Below, piece after piece: positions 32,340-40,470 of a stretch of DNA of 64,000 nt. Position 1 is the stretch's first letter, and each line of letters opens with the position of its first letter. The stretch is from the NCBI GenBank assembly GCA_031553505.1, contig JAVBLP010000014.1, positions 1 through 64,000 of the forward strand. The letters are read 5' to 3'. Position numbers and translations under genes: made by a program. Origin of the DNA: JAVBLP01 sp031553505. GTDB taxonomy: Bacteria > Elusimicrobiota > Endomicrobiia > Endomicrobiales > Endomicrobiaceae. A model generated the notes under the pieces. It did not search any database. It worked only from the letters and a program-made list of their open reading frames with translations, and was not told the origin of the DNA.

Positions 32340-34077
32340 AAAAACGCTTTTTAAAAAACTCTTTCTTTTAATGGTTGTGACCTACATTGTCTTGGGCATC
32401 GCGCTTTTAACCGGAGCAAAAAAGTATATACAATCTGCGAATATTGAATTTTTTGAACACGAACTTACCAGCAACGCCCAAACTGTAATGCCGCTGATAG
32501 AACAATCTCTTTCAGCCGGATATAAAAACGCATTAAATAATACCGTAAATGACATTTCCAGGCATTCAAACCGAAGGCTAACCGTTACCGATTTAAACGG
32601 CGTTGTTTTAGCCGACTCCGAAAATGAACCTTCTTCATTCGGCGATCATTCAAACAGGGAAGAAATAAAAGCCGTATTAAGCGGGCAGCCTTACGGTGAA
32701 TCCTTAAGATACAGCACTACTCTTCAGGAAAATCTTCTTTATGTAGCCGTGCCGGTAATACTTGAAGGCAAGCCTGCCGCTGTTTTAAGATTGAGCGTGC
32801 CTGTAAAAAATATCAGCCTCTTTACGCATAAAATATTTAAAAGTATGACCGCTATCATAGTCTTAATAGTTGTTCTCGCTTTGCTTGCGGCATACTTTAT
32901 ATCGCGCCAGGTATCAAAACGCATTTCAAATTTAAGCGCCGCCGCTTTAAAAATTGCTGCCGGAGATTTCAACGCTAAAGTCGTAATACGCAAAGATGAC
33001 GAAATTGGCGAACTCGGAAAGTCGTTCAATAAAATGTCCGAAGAGATAAACAGGCTTTTTAGCGAGGTCAGCGAAGGCAAAGATACGCTGGATAAAATCC
33101 TCTCTTCCGTTTCGGAAGAAATACTTTTATCGGATAAAGACGGTAAAATACTTTTGTTTAACGATGCTTTTAAAACGCAATATGCAAACGTAAAAGAAGG
33201 GCGTTATTATTGGGAGTTTGTAAGAAATAAAGAGATAGAGTCAGCCATCGGAAAAATAAAAACCGGCGGCGAAAGTACGATGTCGGGGGAAATAGAGGCT
33301 GACGGTAAATACTTTTATTATTATGTTTCTAAAATAAAGTCGGAAGACAGCTTTGTCATTACGCTGCGCGATATTACAAGTTTCAGACGGCTTGATGAGT
33401 TTAAAAAAGATTTTATAGCCAATGCCTCGCACGAACTTAAAACTCCGGTTACGGCTATAGCCGGCTTTGCGGAAACGCTTGACGCTGAAAATCTTCCGCA
33501 AGAGAGCCGCCATTACGCGGAAATTATAAAAAAACACGCTCAAAGGCTTTCTAATATAATTAACGACCTTCTTTCCCTGTCATCTTTGGAAAATGCCTAC
33601 GGTGATGAAAAAATAGAAGTTGATATAGTAAAAACCGCAAACGACATAGTAAATATGTATAAAAAGAAAGCCGAAGAGAAAAAAATAAGGCTTGTTTTAT
33701 CTGCCCTGCCGGATGTAAAAAACGTATATGCCAATGAGTTTAATATGGAACAGATGTTTGTAAACCTTATAGATAATGCCGTTAAATATACAGATAAAGG
33801 CGGGATAACCGTTGAAATTAAAAATGATGGCGGTTTTGTTGAAGTGAAAATTACTGATACCGGTATCGGCATAGCAAAGGAACATCTTTTACGGCTGTTT
33901 GAAAGATTTTATGTTGTAAATAAATCAAGATCCAGAAAAACAGGCGGAACAGGCCTTGGGCTTTCAATAGTCAAGCATATCGTAAATTCCAATAACGGCG
34001 CCGTTACTGTAGAAAGTACTGAAGGAAAAGGCACTGCCGTAATAGTTAAAATACCCCAATTCAGTAAATCAATGTAA
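32332..34077 (+). CDS. phoR: Sensor histidine kinase, PhoR-like
   Basis: A 581-residue membrane kinase, probably the phosphate sensor partner of the preceding regulator. Order: span 1 (about 8-26), a periplasmic region of about 135 residues, span 2 (about 170-191), HAMP (about 192-245), a PAS domain (about 255-345), HisKA with H367 in ASHELKTPVTAI, and HATPase with NLIDNAVKYTDKGG, DTGIGI and GTGLGLSIV. The large periplasmic region differs from the small one of E. coli PhoR, so direct sensing of another signal is possible. Context (pst, phoU) supports PhoR. Confidence 0.85.
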   Translation: MSKKTLFKKLFLLMVVTYIVLGIALLTGAKKYIQSANIEFFEHELTSNAQTVMPLIEQSLSAGYKNALNNTVNDISRHSNRRLTVTDLNGVVLADSENEPSSFGDHSNREEIKAVLSGQPYGESLRYSTTLQENLLYVAVPVILEGKPAAVLRLSVPVKNISLFTHKIFKSMTAIIVLIVVLALLAAYFISRQVSKRISNLSAAALKIAAGDFNAKVVIRKDDEIGELGKSFNKMSEEINRLFSEVSEGKDTLDKILSSVSEEILLSDKDGKILLFNDAFKTQYANVKEGRYYWEFVRNKEIESAIGKIKTGGESTMSGEIEADGKYFYYYVSKIKSEDSFVITLRDITSFRRLDEFKKDFIANASHELKTPVTAIAGFAETLDAENLPQESRHYAEIIKKHAQRLSNIINDLLSLSSLENAYGDEKIEVDIVKTANDIVNMYKKKAEEKKIRLVLSALPDVKNVYANEFNMEQMFVNLIDNAVKYTDKGGITVEIKNDGGFVEVKITDTGIGIAKEHLLRLFERFYVVNKSRSRKTGGTGLGLSIVKHIVNSNNGAVTVESTEGKGTAVIVKIPQFSKSM

Positions 34078-34167
34078 ACTAAATACCGTATTAATGTTGC
34101 AAAATGTAAATTCTTTTGTTATTATTTTTTATATTGGTTAATAAATCATAACAAAAGGAAATGCGTT

Positions 34168-34464
34168 ATGGATAATGAGAAAAAGCACCTTAAGCCTGAG
34201 ACCGTCCGACTGAAACAGAAAAAATTTGTAGCGGCAGCCGATATTGCTTTGGATAAAATAAAAAGAGAGATTGATAAACCAAAAAACCACAGAAAAGAAA
34301 GCCTTGAACTTATTAAAGAAGAGATTGAAAAGATGAAAGAAGCCCTTTCCACTATTGTTTTCCAGCCCACATACCCCTTATATGTTGTTGATAACTGGCA
34401 TCCGCGCGATGAGCTTGGCGATTCCCTTCTAAAGCTGTACTACCAGTACCTATTCCTGTTTTAA
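34168..34464 (+). CDS. Small charged protein of unknown function
   Basis: A 98-residue protein I do not recognise. Residues 1-65 are very rich in Lys and Glu and predicted helical (coiled-coil-like: KIKREIDKPKNHRKESLELI, KEEIEKMKEAL). The end is different and hydrophobic/aromatic: FQPTYPLYVVDNWHPRDELG then LLKLYYQYLFLF. AAAGGA precedes the start. It lies alone between phoR and the Pho-box region, in the same direction, 90 bases after phoR. It could be part of the phosphate response, but only position suggests so. Confidence 0.6.
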   Translation: MDNEKKHLKPETVRLKQKKFVAAADIALDKIKREIDKPKNHRKESLELIKEEIEKMKEALSTIVFQPTYPLYVVDNWHPRDELGDSLLKLYYQYLFLF

Positions 34465-34641
34465 AACTGCAATTAACAAGTAACAAATAACAATTAATAG
34501 TTTTAAGTCGTTCTGTCGCCTTAACGCAAGTCTATGAGTGAATGCGTTTTGGCGGCGGTGCTTTTTGGGCTCATGCGAAAAGTAACCCGCTTTTAGGCGG
34601 AATAACAGTTTGGCATGCCAATGCCATGTAATAAATTACCC
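34465..34641. other. Structured non-coding stretch before the phosphate operon
   Basis: No gene seen. CGCCTTAACGC (34518-34528) can pair with GCGTTTTGGCG (34545-34555) with two mismatches. CCGC and GCGG surround TTTTAG near 34587-34600, and TGGCATGCCA (34611-34620) is a perfect 10-bp palindrome. These may end the upstream transcript or bind a regulator. No T-run terminator is obvious. Confidence 0.4.
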
Positions 34642-34695
34642 TTAACAAAAAACTAACAATTTCTTTATTTCTCCTTAATTTGCGTTTTGTATTAT
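34642..34695 (+). promoter_or_regulatory. Putative Pho box and promoter of the porin-pst operon
   Basis: TTAACA (34642-34647) and CTAACA (34653-34658) lie 11 bases apart, followed in the same period by TTTATT (34664) and TTAATT (34675). This is the direct-repeat layout of PhoB/PhoP sites (TTAACA-type, one per helical turn). A TATTAT -10 box is at 34690-34695, with no good -35, as expected for an activator-dependent promoter. A GGCAC-AAAA-GTGCC hairpin lies at 34742-34755 just before the ribosome-binding site. Confidence 0.55.
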
Positions 34696-34769
34696 TTGCC
34701 CATACAAAGACGTTAAAGGCAAGACAAACGCCAAAACAAAAGGCACAAAAGTGCCAAAGGAGAAACAAG

Positions 34770-36032
34770 ATGAAGTTAAAAGGAGCAATGTTCCAGAAAG
34801 CAGCGGCTGTTTTAGCGGCGGTTATGTTTTTAAGCGGTTCAGTTTTCGCGGGAGAGGTTGATAAGCTAACATCCATTCTTGCCGAAAAGGGGTTAATTTC
34901 TTACGGCGAGGCGCAGCAAATAATGACAGAAAGCAGCGAATCTTCAAGGCAGCTTACGGCAAGCGGCGCAAATCCTTCCCTGCCGGCTTGGATTCAAAAC
35001 ATGACTATGAAAGGAGACATCAGGTTAAGGCATCAGATAGATTGGAATTCAAGCGACAATACAAGAAACAGGGACAGGATAAGGGTCCGTTTCGGAATTG
35101 AAACAAGGCCTGTTGAAAGCATTAAAGCCGCTTTCGGTATAGCATCTGCGGCGCAGGTTGCGTCAGGGGATAAAAATCCCACATCTACAAACCATACGTT
35201 TCAGGCTTTTAACAAAGTGCCGTTATTTATAGATTACGCATACCTCCAGTACGACCCGGTCAACTGGTTTAAGGTAAGCGGCGGTAAAGTTAAAAACGGC
35301 GCGCAGTCCTGGAACCCTACGGATTTAATCTGGGATACGGACATCAACCCTGACGGCGTAGCGGCAAATTTTGATAAAAGCGTAAGCTCGGATATAAACA
35401 TTTTCGCAAATGCCGGATGGTACGTATTAAATGAAGGCAGCAAAGGAAATTTGATGCCGGATGTCTATATAGTACAGCCGGGAGCGGCATTTAAATCTGG
35501 AAATATTTTGGTAAAAGCAGGTATCGGATACCAGCAGTTTAATACGAAAAATAAAGCGCCGTACGGTTCAAATGAGCCGGCAAGCTACCTTGGCGACAAC
35601 GCTTCCTACACCAATGCCACAAATTTCCAGCTTTTAAACCCCGCGGTTGAAGTGAAATTGAAAGAAATTATCGGCAGCTACGGCATATCGTTCTTTTATG
35701 AATACGTAAAAAATATGGACAATGAAATTTACAAAAACAACTTGGAAGGAAGAATATTCGGCATAAATTTCGGGAGCGATAAAATTGCCGAACTCGGTAC
35801 ATGGCAGGTTAAGCTGATGAACAGATATCTTGAATCATACGCTATACCTTTAGGCCTTGGCGATTCCGACGCTTACGGCGGGAAGCCTAACAGCAAGGGC
35901 TATGAAATCATAGCTACGCTCGGATTAACAAAAAATCTTTCCTGCGCGGTAGACTACTACCAGATGGAGCAGATAAACGGTGATAAAAATCCGAAAAGTT
36001 TGGCGCAGTTTGACCTTATATACAAATTTTAA
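34770..36032 (+). CDS. Putative outer-membrane porin of the phosphate regulon
   Basis: A 420-residue outer-membrane protein. The signal peptide (MKLKGAMFQKAAAVLAAVMF..., cleavage after VFA near residue 28) is followed by a short helical segment with an S-layer/coiled region (KLTSILAEKGLISYGEAQQI) and an alternating beta-barrel sequence (MKGDIRLRHQIDW, DRIRVRFGIETRPV, FIDYAYLQYDPVNWFKVSGG) ending in aromatic KF. It resembles the putative-porin (Porin_5-like) families. ATG 34770 has AAGGAG before it and is preferred over the longer frame. It sits 21 bases before pstS, so it is likely a phosphate or phosphate-ester channel. Confidence 0.82.
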   Translation: MKLKGAMFQKAAAVLAAVMFLSGSVFAGEVDKLTSILAEKGLISYGEAQQIMTESSESSRQLTASGANPSLPAWIQNMTMKGDIRLRHQIDWNSSDNTRNRDRIRVRFGIETRPVESIKAAFGIASAAQVASGDKNPTSTNHTFQAFNKVPLFIDYAYLQYDPVNWFKVSGGKVKNGAQSWNPTDLIWDTDINPDGVAANFDKSVSSDINIFANAGWYVLNEGSKGNLMPDVYIVQPGAAFKSGNILVKAGIGYQQFNTKNKAPYGSNEPASYLGDNASYTNATNFQLLNPAVEVKLKEIIGSYGISFFYEYVKNMDNEIYKNNLEGRIFGINFGSDKIAELGTWQVKLMNRYLESYAIPLGLGDSDAYGGKPNSKGYEIIATLGLTKNLSCAVDYYQMEQINGDKNPKSLAQFDLIYKF

Positions 36033-36053
36033 CGGTAAAAGGAGAATAATAAT

Positions 36054-36866
36054 ATGAAAAGCTTAAAGAAAGTTTTAGTTGCGGCGTTTGCCGTAGCATT
36101 TTTAGCGGGAAACGCGCTTGCAGAAAAGATAGTTATAGAAGGCTCCACAACGGTGCTCCCAATAGCGCAGAGAGCGGCTGAAGAGTATATGGACGCGAAT
36201 TCTAAAGCCGATATTACAGTCCGCGGAGGCGGTTCAGGAGTGGGTATAAATTCTTTGGCAGCCGGAACTTGCGACATAGCAAATGCTTCAAGATCTATGA
36301 AAGATTCTGAATTACAGGCTGCAGCTTCAAAAGGCAAAAAACCTAAAGCTTTTGTGGTTGCAATGGACGGCATAGCCGTCATAGTAAATGCAAATAACCA
36401 CGTATCCAATCTTTCCAAAAAACAGATTTTGGATATTTACACGGGTAAAGTAACAAACTGGTCGCAGGTTGGCGGAAAGAATGAAAAGATAGTTGTAGTT
36501 TCAAGAGACAGCGCAAGCGGTACTTACGAGTCATTCGGCGAACTCGCGTTAAATAAGCAGAAAGTAAAAAGCGACGCTTTAATGCAGGCTTCAAACCAGG
36601 CCATAGCAACGACAATTTCTACAACGCCGGGGGCGATAGGTTATGTCGGCATAGGCTATGTAACATCATCGGTTAAAGCGGTAACGATTGATGGAATTGC
36701 AGCTAGCGTAAATACCGTTTTAAAAGGCGAATATCCGTATTCAAGGCCTTTATTTATGTACACAAACGGCGAACCGAAAGGCGAAGCAAAGAAGTTTATG
36801 GATTTTGTTTTAAGCAAAGAAGGGCAAAAAATAGTTGAAGAAGAAGGTTTTGTTGCTTTGAAGTAA
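36054..36866 (+). CDS. pstS: Phosphate ABC transporter substrate-binding protein
   Basis: PstS of 270 residues, the periplasmic phosphate-capture protein. A signal peptide (to ALA, residue 23) precedes the conserved EGSTTVLPIAQRAAEEY, RGGGSGVGINSL, VVAMDGIAVIVN, YTGKVTNWSQVGG and SRDSASGTYESF, whose Ser/Thr/Arg residues bind phosphate in the family. It is of the shorter type. AAAGGAG precedes the ATG. It is the second gene of the porin-pstSCAB-phoU operon. Confidence 0.96.
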   Translation: MKSLKKVLVAAFAVAFLAGNALAEKIVIEGSTTVLPIAQRAAEEYMDANSKADITVRGGGSGVGINSLAAGTCDIANASRSMKDSELQAAASKGKKPKAFVVAMDGIAVIVNANNHVSNLSKKQILDIYTGKVTNWSQVGGKNEKIVVVSRDSASGTYESFGELALNKQKVKSDALMQASNQAIATTISTTPGAIGYVGIGYVTSSVKAVTIDGIAASVNTVLKGEYPYSRPLFMYTNGEPKGEAKKFMDFVLSKEGQKIVEEEGFVALK

Positions 36867-36901
36867 TGCATTGTCTTTTGCGGTCCGGCTTTGTTACGCG
36901 T
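36867..36901 (+). repeat. Stop-proximal palindromic repeat, half copy C (after pstS)
   Basis: Begins one base after the pstS stop and contains GTCTTTTGCGGT and GCTTTGTTACGCG, the left arm of copies B and F. The right arm is missing, so the full hairpin cannot form: an element truncated or replaced by the GC-rich hairpin at 36981-37011. Confidence 0.6.
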
Positions 36902-36980
36902 TCAACTGCGAGATTCTTAATATGTTTAGTTTTGAAAATATCATCCCTGAACAGGGATCGGTGAATGAAGGCAAGAAGCG

Positions 36981-37011
36981 TTGAAGGCGGCGCGACCCCC
37001 GCCGCCTTCAA
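36981..37011 (+). terminator. GC-rich hairpin between pstS and pstC
   Basis: A perfect 11-bp stem TTGAAGGCGGC (36981-36991) / GCCGCCTTCAA (37001-37011) with a 9-base loop. The following TATAAGTTT is not a strong T run, so it may only partly stop transcription or protect the 3' end of pstS mRNA. Either would give more PstS than PstC/A/B. A smaller hairpin ATCCCTG-AA-CAGGGAT lies at about 36943-36958. Confidence 0.65.
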
Positions 37012-37039
37012 TATAAGTTTCAAAGGGGAAGGGGAATAA

Positions 37040-37924
37040 ATGCATAACATAAAAGAAAAATCCATAAAAATGCTTTTCACGTTTTTAGCTTTTGCTTCAT
37101 TGCTTTTTCTTCTCGGCATAGTTTTTGTTTTATTTAAAGAAAGCATTCCCGTTATAAGTGAAATAAATATATTTAAGTTCTTATCCGGCAAGTTTTGGTA
37201 CCCAACGCACGAGCCCGCGGAATTCGGAATACTGCCTTTGATGGCGGCTTCATTATGGGTTACAGCCGGTGCGATGTTTGTATGCGTTCCTCTAGGCATA
37301 GGTACCGCTATATATATAAACGAGCTGGCGTCTCCCAAACAAAAATATTTTTTAAAACCCCTTATAGAAATTCTGGCTGGCATTCCTTCAATAGTTTACG
37401 GTTTTTTCGGCATGCTTGTAGTAGCGCCTTTAGTGCAAAAATTATTTAACATACCTACGGGTTTATGCGCTTTAACGGCAAGTTTAGTGCTTGGCGTAAT
37501 GGCAATACCTACCATAGCAAGCATATCGGAAGACGCCTTGAGTTTTGTGCCTAAAAGCTTTAAAGAAGCTTCATACGCTTTAGGTGCAAACAGGTGGCAG
37601 ACGCTTATAAAAGTAGTAATCCCCGCGGCCGCATCCGGCATATCCACTTCCGTGATACTCGGCATGAGCAGGGTAGTCGGTGAAACAATGACTGTTTTAA
37701 TGGTGTCCGGCGGGGCGGCGGTTATGCCCAAATCTTTTTTTGATCCCGTACGCCCGATGACTGCCACAATAGCCGCGGAAATGGGCGAAGCGGCGGTTGG
37801 CAGCATTCATTATCACTCGCTTTTTGCGATAGGTCTTATATTGTTTTTGATTACGCTTGTTTTTAATGCCGCTGCGGAAATGATAAGCAAAAAATACAGA
37901 ATAAAATTAGGACTCGACCGATGA
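37040..37924 (+). CDS. pstC: Phosphate ABC transporter permease PstC
   Basis: PstC of 294 residues, one of two inner-membrane permeases of the phosphate importer. About six hydrophobic spans are visible. The conserved loop EILAGIPSIVYGFFGM and the EAA motif EASYALGANRWQTLIKVVIPAAASGI, which docks on PstB, are typical. It starts after a GGGGAAGGGG site and overlaps pstA by four bases (ATGA). Confidence 0.95.
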   Translation: MHNIKEKSIKMLFTFLAFASLLFLLGIVFVLFKESIPVISEINIFKFLSGKFWYPTHEPAEFGILPLMAASLWVTAGAMFVCVPLGIGTAIYINELASPKQKYFLKPLIEILAGIPSIVYGFFGMLVVAPLVQKLFNIPTGLCALTASLVLGVMAIPTIASISEDALSFVPKSFKEASYALGANRWQTLIKVVIPAAASGISTSVILGMSRVVGETMTVLMVSGGAAVMPKSFFDPVRPMTATIAAEMGEAAVGSIHYHSLFAIGLILFLITLVFNAAAEMISKKYRIKLGLDR

Positions 37925-38772
37925 AAAATAAAATAACGCAGTTTTTGGGGTTTGCATTGATAACGGCAAGCATTTTAGTGACGATTGTATTTCTTACCGG
38001 CATAATTTACCTTATCGTTTCAAAAGGGCTTCCGGCAATATCATGGGAATTTTTGACTTCAGTTCCGAGAAAAGGCATGACGGCAGGAGGAGTGGCTCCG
38101 GCAATTGTAGGTACTTTTTACCTTACGGTGGGAGCCGTTGTTTTTGCCCTTCCGCTTGGACTTGCCTGCGCGATATACTTAAACGAATACAGCCCCAAGG
38201 GTTTTGTTGTAAATATTATCAGAATGAGCATCAATAACCTCGCAGGTGTCCCTTCGGTGGTTTTCGGGCTTTTCGGGCTTGCGGTTTTTGTGAAATTTTT
38301 TGGTTTTGGCGTTTCGATACTTTCAGGCAGTTTAACGCTCGGCATACTTATTTTGCCGGCGATAATTTCAGCTTCGCAGGAAGCGCTTATGGCGGTGCCG
38401 TATTCTATAAGGGAAGCCTCGCTTGCTTTAGGCGCCACACAGTGGCAGACGATAAGAAAAGCCGTAATACCGGCGGCAATTCCGGGAGTTATGACAGGCG
38501 TTATTTTAAGCATCGGCAGGGCTGCAGGGGAAACGGCGCCGATTCTTTTTACTGCCGCTACATTCTATAAAAGAGGGTATCCCGATTCAGTGTTTTCGGA
38601 AGTTATGGCTTTGCCCTACCATATATACGCCCTTATGACGGAAGGCACAAAGCCGGACCAGCAGGTTGTTATAGCATACGGCTGCGCTTTAATACTTTTG
38701 GCGATAGTTTTGATGGTTTCCGCAATCGCAATATTTTTAAGGAATAAATACAGGAGCGCTTATGTTAACTGA
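37921..38772 (+). CDS. pstA: Phosphate ABC transporter permease PstA
   Basis: PstA of 283 residues, the second permease of the phosphate importer. It has six predicted spans, the NLAGVPSVVFGLFGL loop and the EAA motif EASLALGATQWQTIRKAVIPAAIPGV. It begins at an ATGA overlap with pstC and ends 11 bases inside pstB, so pstC, pstA and pstB are translationally linked. Confidence 0.95.
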   Translation: MKNKITQFLGFALITASILVTIVFLTGIIYLIVSKGLPAISWEFLTSVPRKGMTAGGVAPAIVGTFYLTVGAVVFALPLGLACAIYLNEYSPKGFVVNIIRMSINNLAGVPSVVFGLFGLAVFVKFFGFGVSILSGSLTLGILILPAIISASQEALMAVPYSIREASLALGATQWQTIRKAVIPAAIPGVMTGVILSIGRAAGETAPILFTAATFYKRGYPDSVFSEVMALPYHIYALMTEGTKPDQQVVIAYGCALILLAIVLMVSAIAIFLRNKYRSAYVN

Positions 38773-39529
38773 TAACCAAATAAGGATAACGGCTGAAAAC
38801 GTAAACTTTTTTTACGGCAATAACAGGGCTATTAAAGATCTTAATATTAATTTTTACGATAAAAAAGTTACGGCTTTTATAGGCCCTTCGGGTTGTGGAA
38901 AATCCACTTTTATCAGGCTTTTAAACAAGATGAACGATTTGGTGCCGAATACCCGTGTTGAGGGCAATATCTGGTTTGACAGTGATGATATTTTGGACAA
39001 AAAAACCGATGTCGTAAAAATCAGAAGGAAAGTCGGGATGGTTTTCCAAAAACCTAACCCTTTCCCTAAAACTATTTTCCAAAACATTGCTTACGGGCTT
39101 GAGATAAACGGCGAAAGAAATAAAAAAGTAATAGAACAGACTGTTGAAGAGTCTCTGAAAAAAGCAGCTTTATGGAATGAAGTAAAAGACAGGCTTAACG
39201 ATAACGCTTTAAGGCTTTCCGGAGGGCAGCAGCAGAGGCTTTGCATAGCAAGGTGCCTCGCGGTTGAGCCGGAAGTTATTTTGTTTGACGAGCCGTGCGC
39301 AAGCCTTGACCCTATATCAACAAATAAAATTGAAGAGCTTATTCTGGATTTAAAGAAACAGTATACAATTGCAATCGTTACACATAATATGCAGCAGGCG
39401 GCAAGAGTATCCGATTATACGGCGTTTATGTATTTGGGAGAGCTTATAGAATTTGCCGCTACGGATAAGATATTTACTGTGCCGAAGGAGAAGAAAACTG
39501 AAGAATATCTATCTGGTAAATTCGGCTGA
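38762..39529 (+). CDS. pstB: Phosphate ABC transporter ATP-binding protein
   Basis: PstB of 255 residues, the ATPase that powers phosphate import. Walker A GPSGCGKST (about 40-48), the Q-loop VFQKPNPFPKT, signature LSGGQQQRLCIAR, Walker B VILFDEPCASLDP and the H-loop THNMQQAAR are all intact. An AGGAG site lies inside the end of pstA. The stop is followed eight bases later by palindromic repeat D and then phoU. Confidence 0.97.
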   Translation: MLTDNQIRITAENVNFFYGNNRAIKDLNINFYDKKVTAFIGPSGCGKSTFIRLLNKMNDLVPNTRVEGNIWFDSDDILDKKTDVVKIRRKVGMVFQKPNPFPKTIFQNIAYGLEINGERNKKVIEQTVEESLKKAALWNEVKDRLNDNALRLSGGQQQRLCIARCLAVEPEVILFDEPCASLDPISTNKIEELILDLKKQYTIAIVTHNMQQAARVSDYTAFMYLGELIEFAATDKIFTVPKEKKTEEYLSGKFG

Positions 39530-39537
39530 TTATATAT

Positions 39538-39653
39538 GCGCTTGTCTTTTGTGTTTATGCTTCGTTTTGCTCCCGCTCACGTACCGGACGCTCCGCTTTA
39601 CAGAGGTACGCTTCGCGGTCGCAGGCCTCGCCTAAACACGAAATACCGCGCGC
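39538..39653 (+). repeat. Stop-proximal palindromic repeat, copy D (after pstB)
   Basis: An imperfect palindrome of about 116 bp in the pstB-phoU gap. Ends carry GCGC. TTTTGTGTTTA pairs with TAAACACGAAA along its whole length (one G-T pair). The inner part CCGC-TCA-CGTACC returns as GGTACG-CTTC-GCGG, keeping the TCA/CTTC internal loop of copies A and B with a different stem sequence. A GTCATTTTGAAC string follows at 39671, as a similar one does behind copy B. Confidence 0.75.
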
Positions 39654-39670
39654 TAAAACTTAAAAATACC

Positions 39671-39694
39671 GTCATTTTGAACTTGTTTCAGAAT
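39671..39694 (+). repeat. GTCATTTTGAAC element before phoU
   Basis: GTCATTTTGAAC followed by TTGTTTCAGAAT, close to 29839-29861. It follows the palindromic repeat in both places, so the two may be parts of one larger unit. Confidence 0.4.
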
Positions 39695-39720
39695 CTTAAA
39701 AAATATAAACGGAGAGGAAA

Positions 39721-40383
39721 ATGTTTGCTGAAAAGATAATGCTTCTTAAAAAAGGGATAATAGATTACGCAGAGCACGTTGAAAAGATGGTTGTAAAAAG
39801 CCTTGAAGGGACAATCAACAGAAATGAAAAACTGCTTCATGATGTTATAGACAAAGATGAAACCGTGGCAAACCGTTATGAAATAGAGTTTGATGAAACC
39901 TGCATCAATTATATCGCGCAGTATCAGCCCGTGACAAAAAATCTCAGGATGATTATAAGCGCTATAAAGATGAGCAATGATTTGGAAAGAATGGCGGACC
40001 ACGCGGTTAATATATCGCAAAATGGCCTTTTTCTTATATCCAAACCTTTTATTAAACCGTTTGTGGACATTCCTAAAATGAGCGAGCTGACTTTAAGTAT
40101 GCTTAAAGAATCGATCAGGGCTTTTGTGGATGAAGATATCTGCCTTGCTAAAAAAGTATTGGAGCAGGATACGGAAGCAGATAATCTTAAAATCCGCGTT
40201 GTTGAAGAACTTACGGTATTTATGGAGAAGGACTGCAAAACGGTGGACAGGTCTTTAAGGCTGATAAACATTGCCGCCAATCTTGAAAGAATTGCGGATT
40301 TGGCTACAAATATCTGTGAGGACATAATATACATGACAGAAGGCCTTGTAATAAAACACAAAAATGATGCAAAACAGCCGTAA
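39721..40383 (+). CDS. phoU: Phosphate transport regulator PhoU
   Basis: PhoU of 220 residues, a cytoplasmic two-bundle helical metal-binding protein that connects PstSCAB to PhoR signalling and limits uptake. It has the paired repeats with E/D-rich motifs: MSNDLERMADHAVNI (first bundle) and INIAANLERIADLATNICED (second bundle). A GGAGAGG site precedes the ATG. A terminator follows, ending the pst operon. Confidence 0.95.
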   Translation: MFAEKIMLLKKGIIDYAEHVEKMVVKSLEGTINRNEKLLHDVIDKDETVANRYEIEFDETCINYIAQYQPVTKNLRMIISAIKMSNDLERMADHAVNISQNGLFLISKPFIKPFVDIPKMSELTLSMLKESIRAFVDEDICLAKKVLEQDTEADNLKIRVVEELTVFMEKDCKTVDRSLRLINIAANLERIADLATNICEDIIYMTEGLVIKHKNDAKQP

Positions 40384-40422
40384 CTTAAAATTGACAGCAA
40401 AATGCAAAGAATATATACTAAC

Positions 40423-40455
40423 GCCGCGGAAGATATTATACCGCGGCTGTTTTTT
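40423..40455 (+). terminator. Terminator after phoU
   Basis: GCCGCGG (40423-40429) / CCGCGGC (40441-40447) with an AT-rich loop, followed by TGTTTTTTTT. It lies inside the long frame that starts at 40402, which argues for the later start of the next gene. Confidence 0.9.
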
Positions 40456-40470
40456 TACAAAACAAAAAAA

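Noticed and set aside
32739..33080. Minus-strand frame within the histidine kinase
   Set aside because: Ser/Thr/Ile-rich shadow typical of reverse frames here; no signal or family match.
34680..34769. N-terminal extension of the porin
   Set aside because: It would start inside the promoter and put a basic stretch before a clear signal peptide; ATG 34770 has AAGGAG.
40402..40470. Upstream start for the HEAGH membrane protein
   Set aside because: The stretch contains the intrinsic terminator of phoU, so it is unlikely to be translated.
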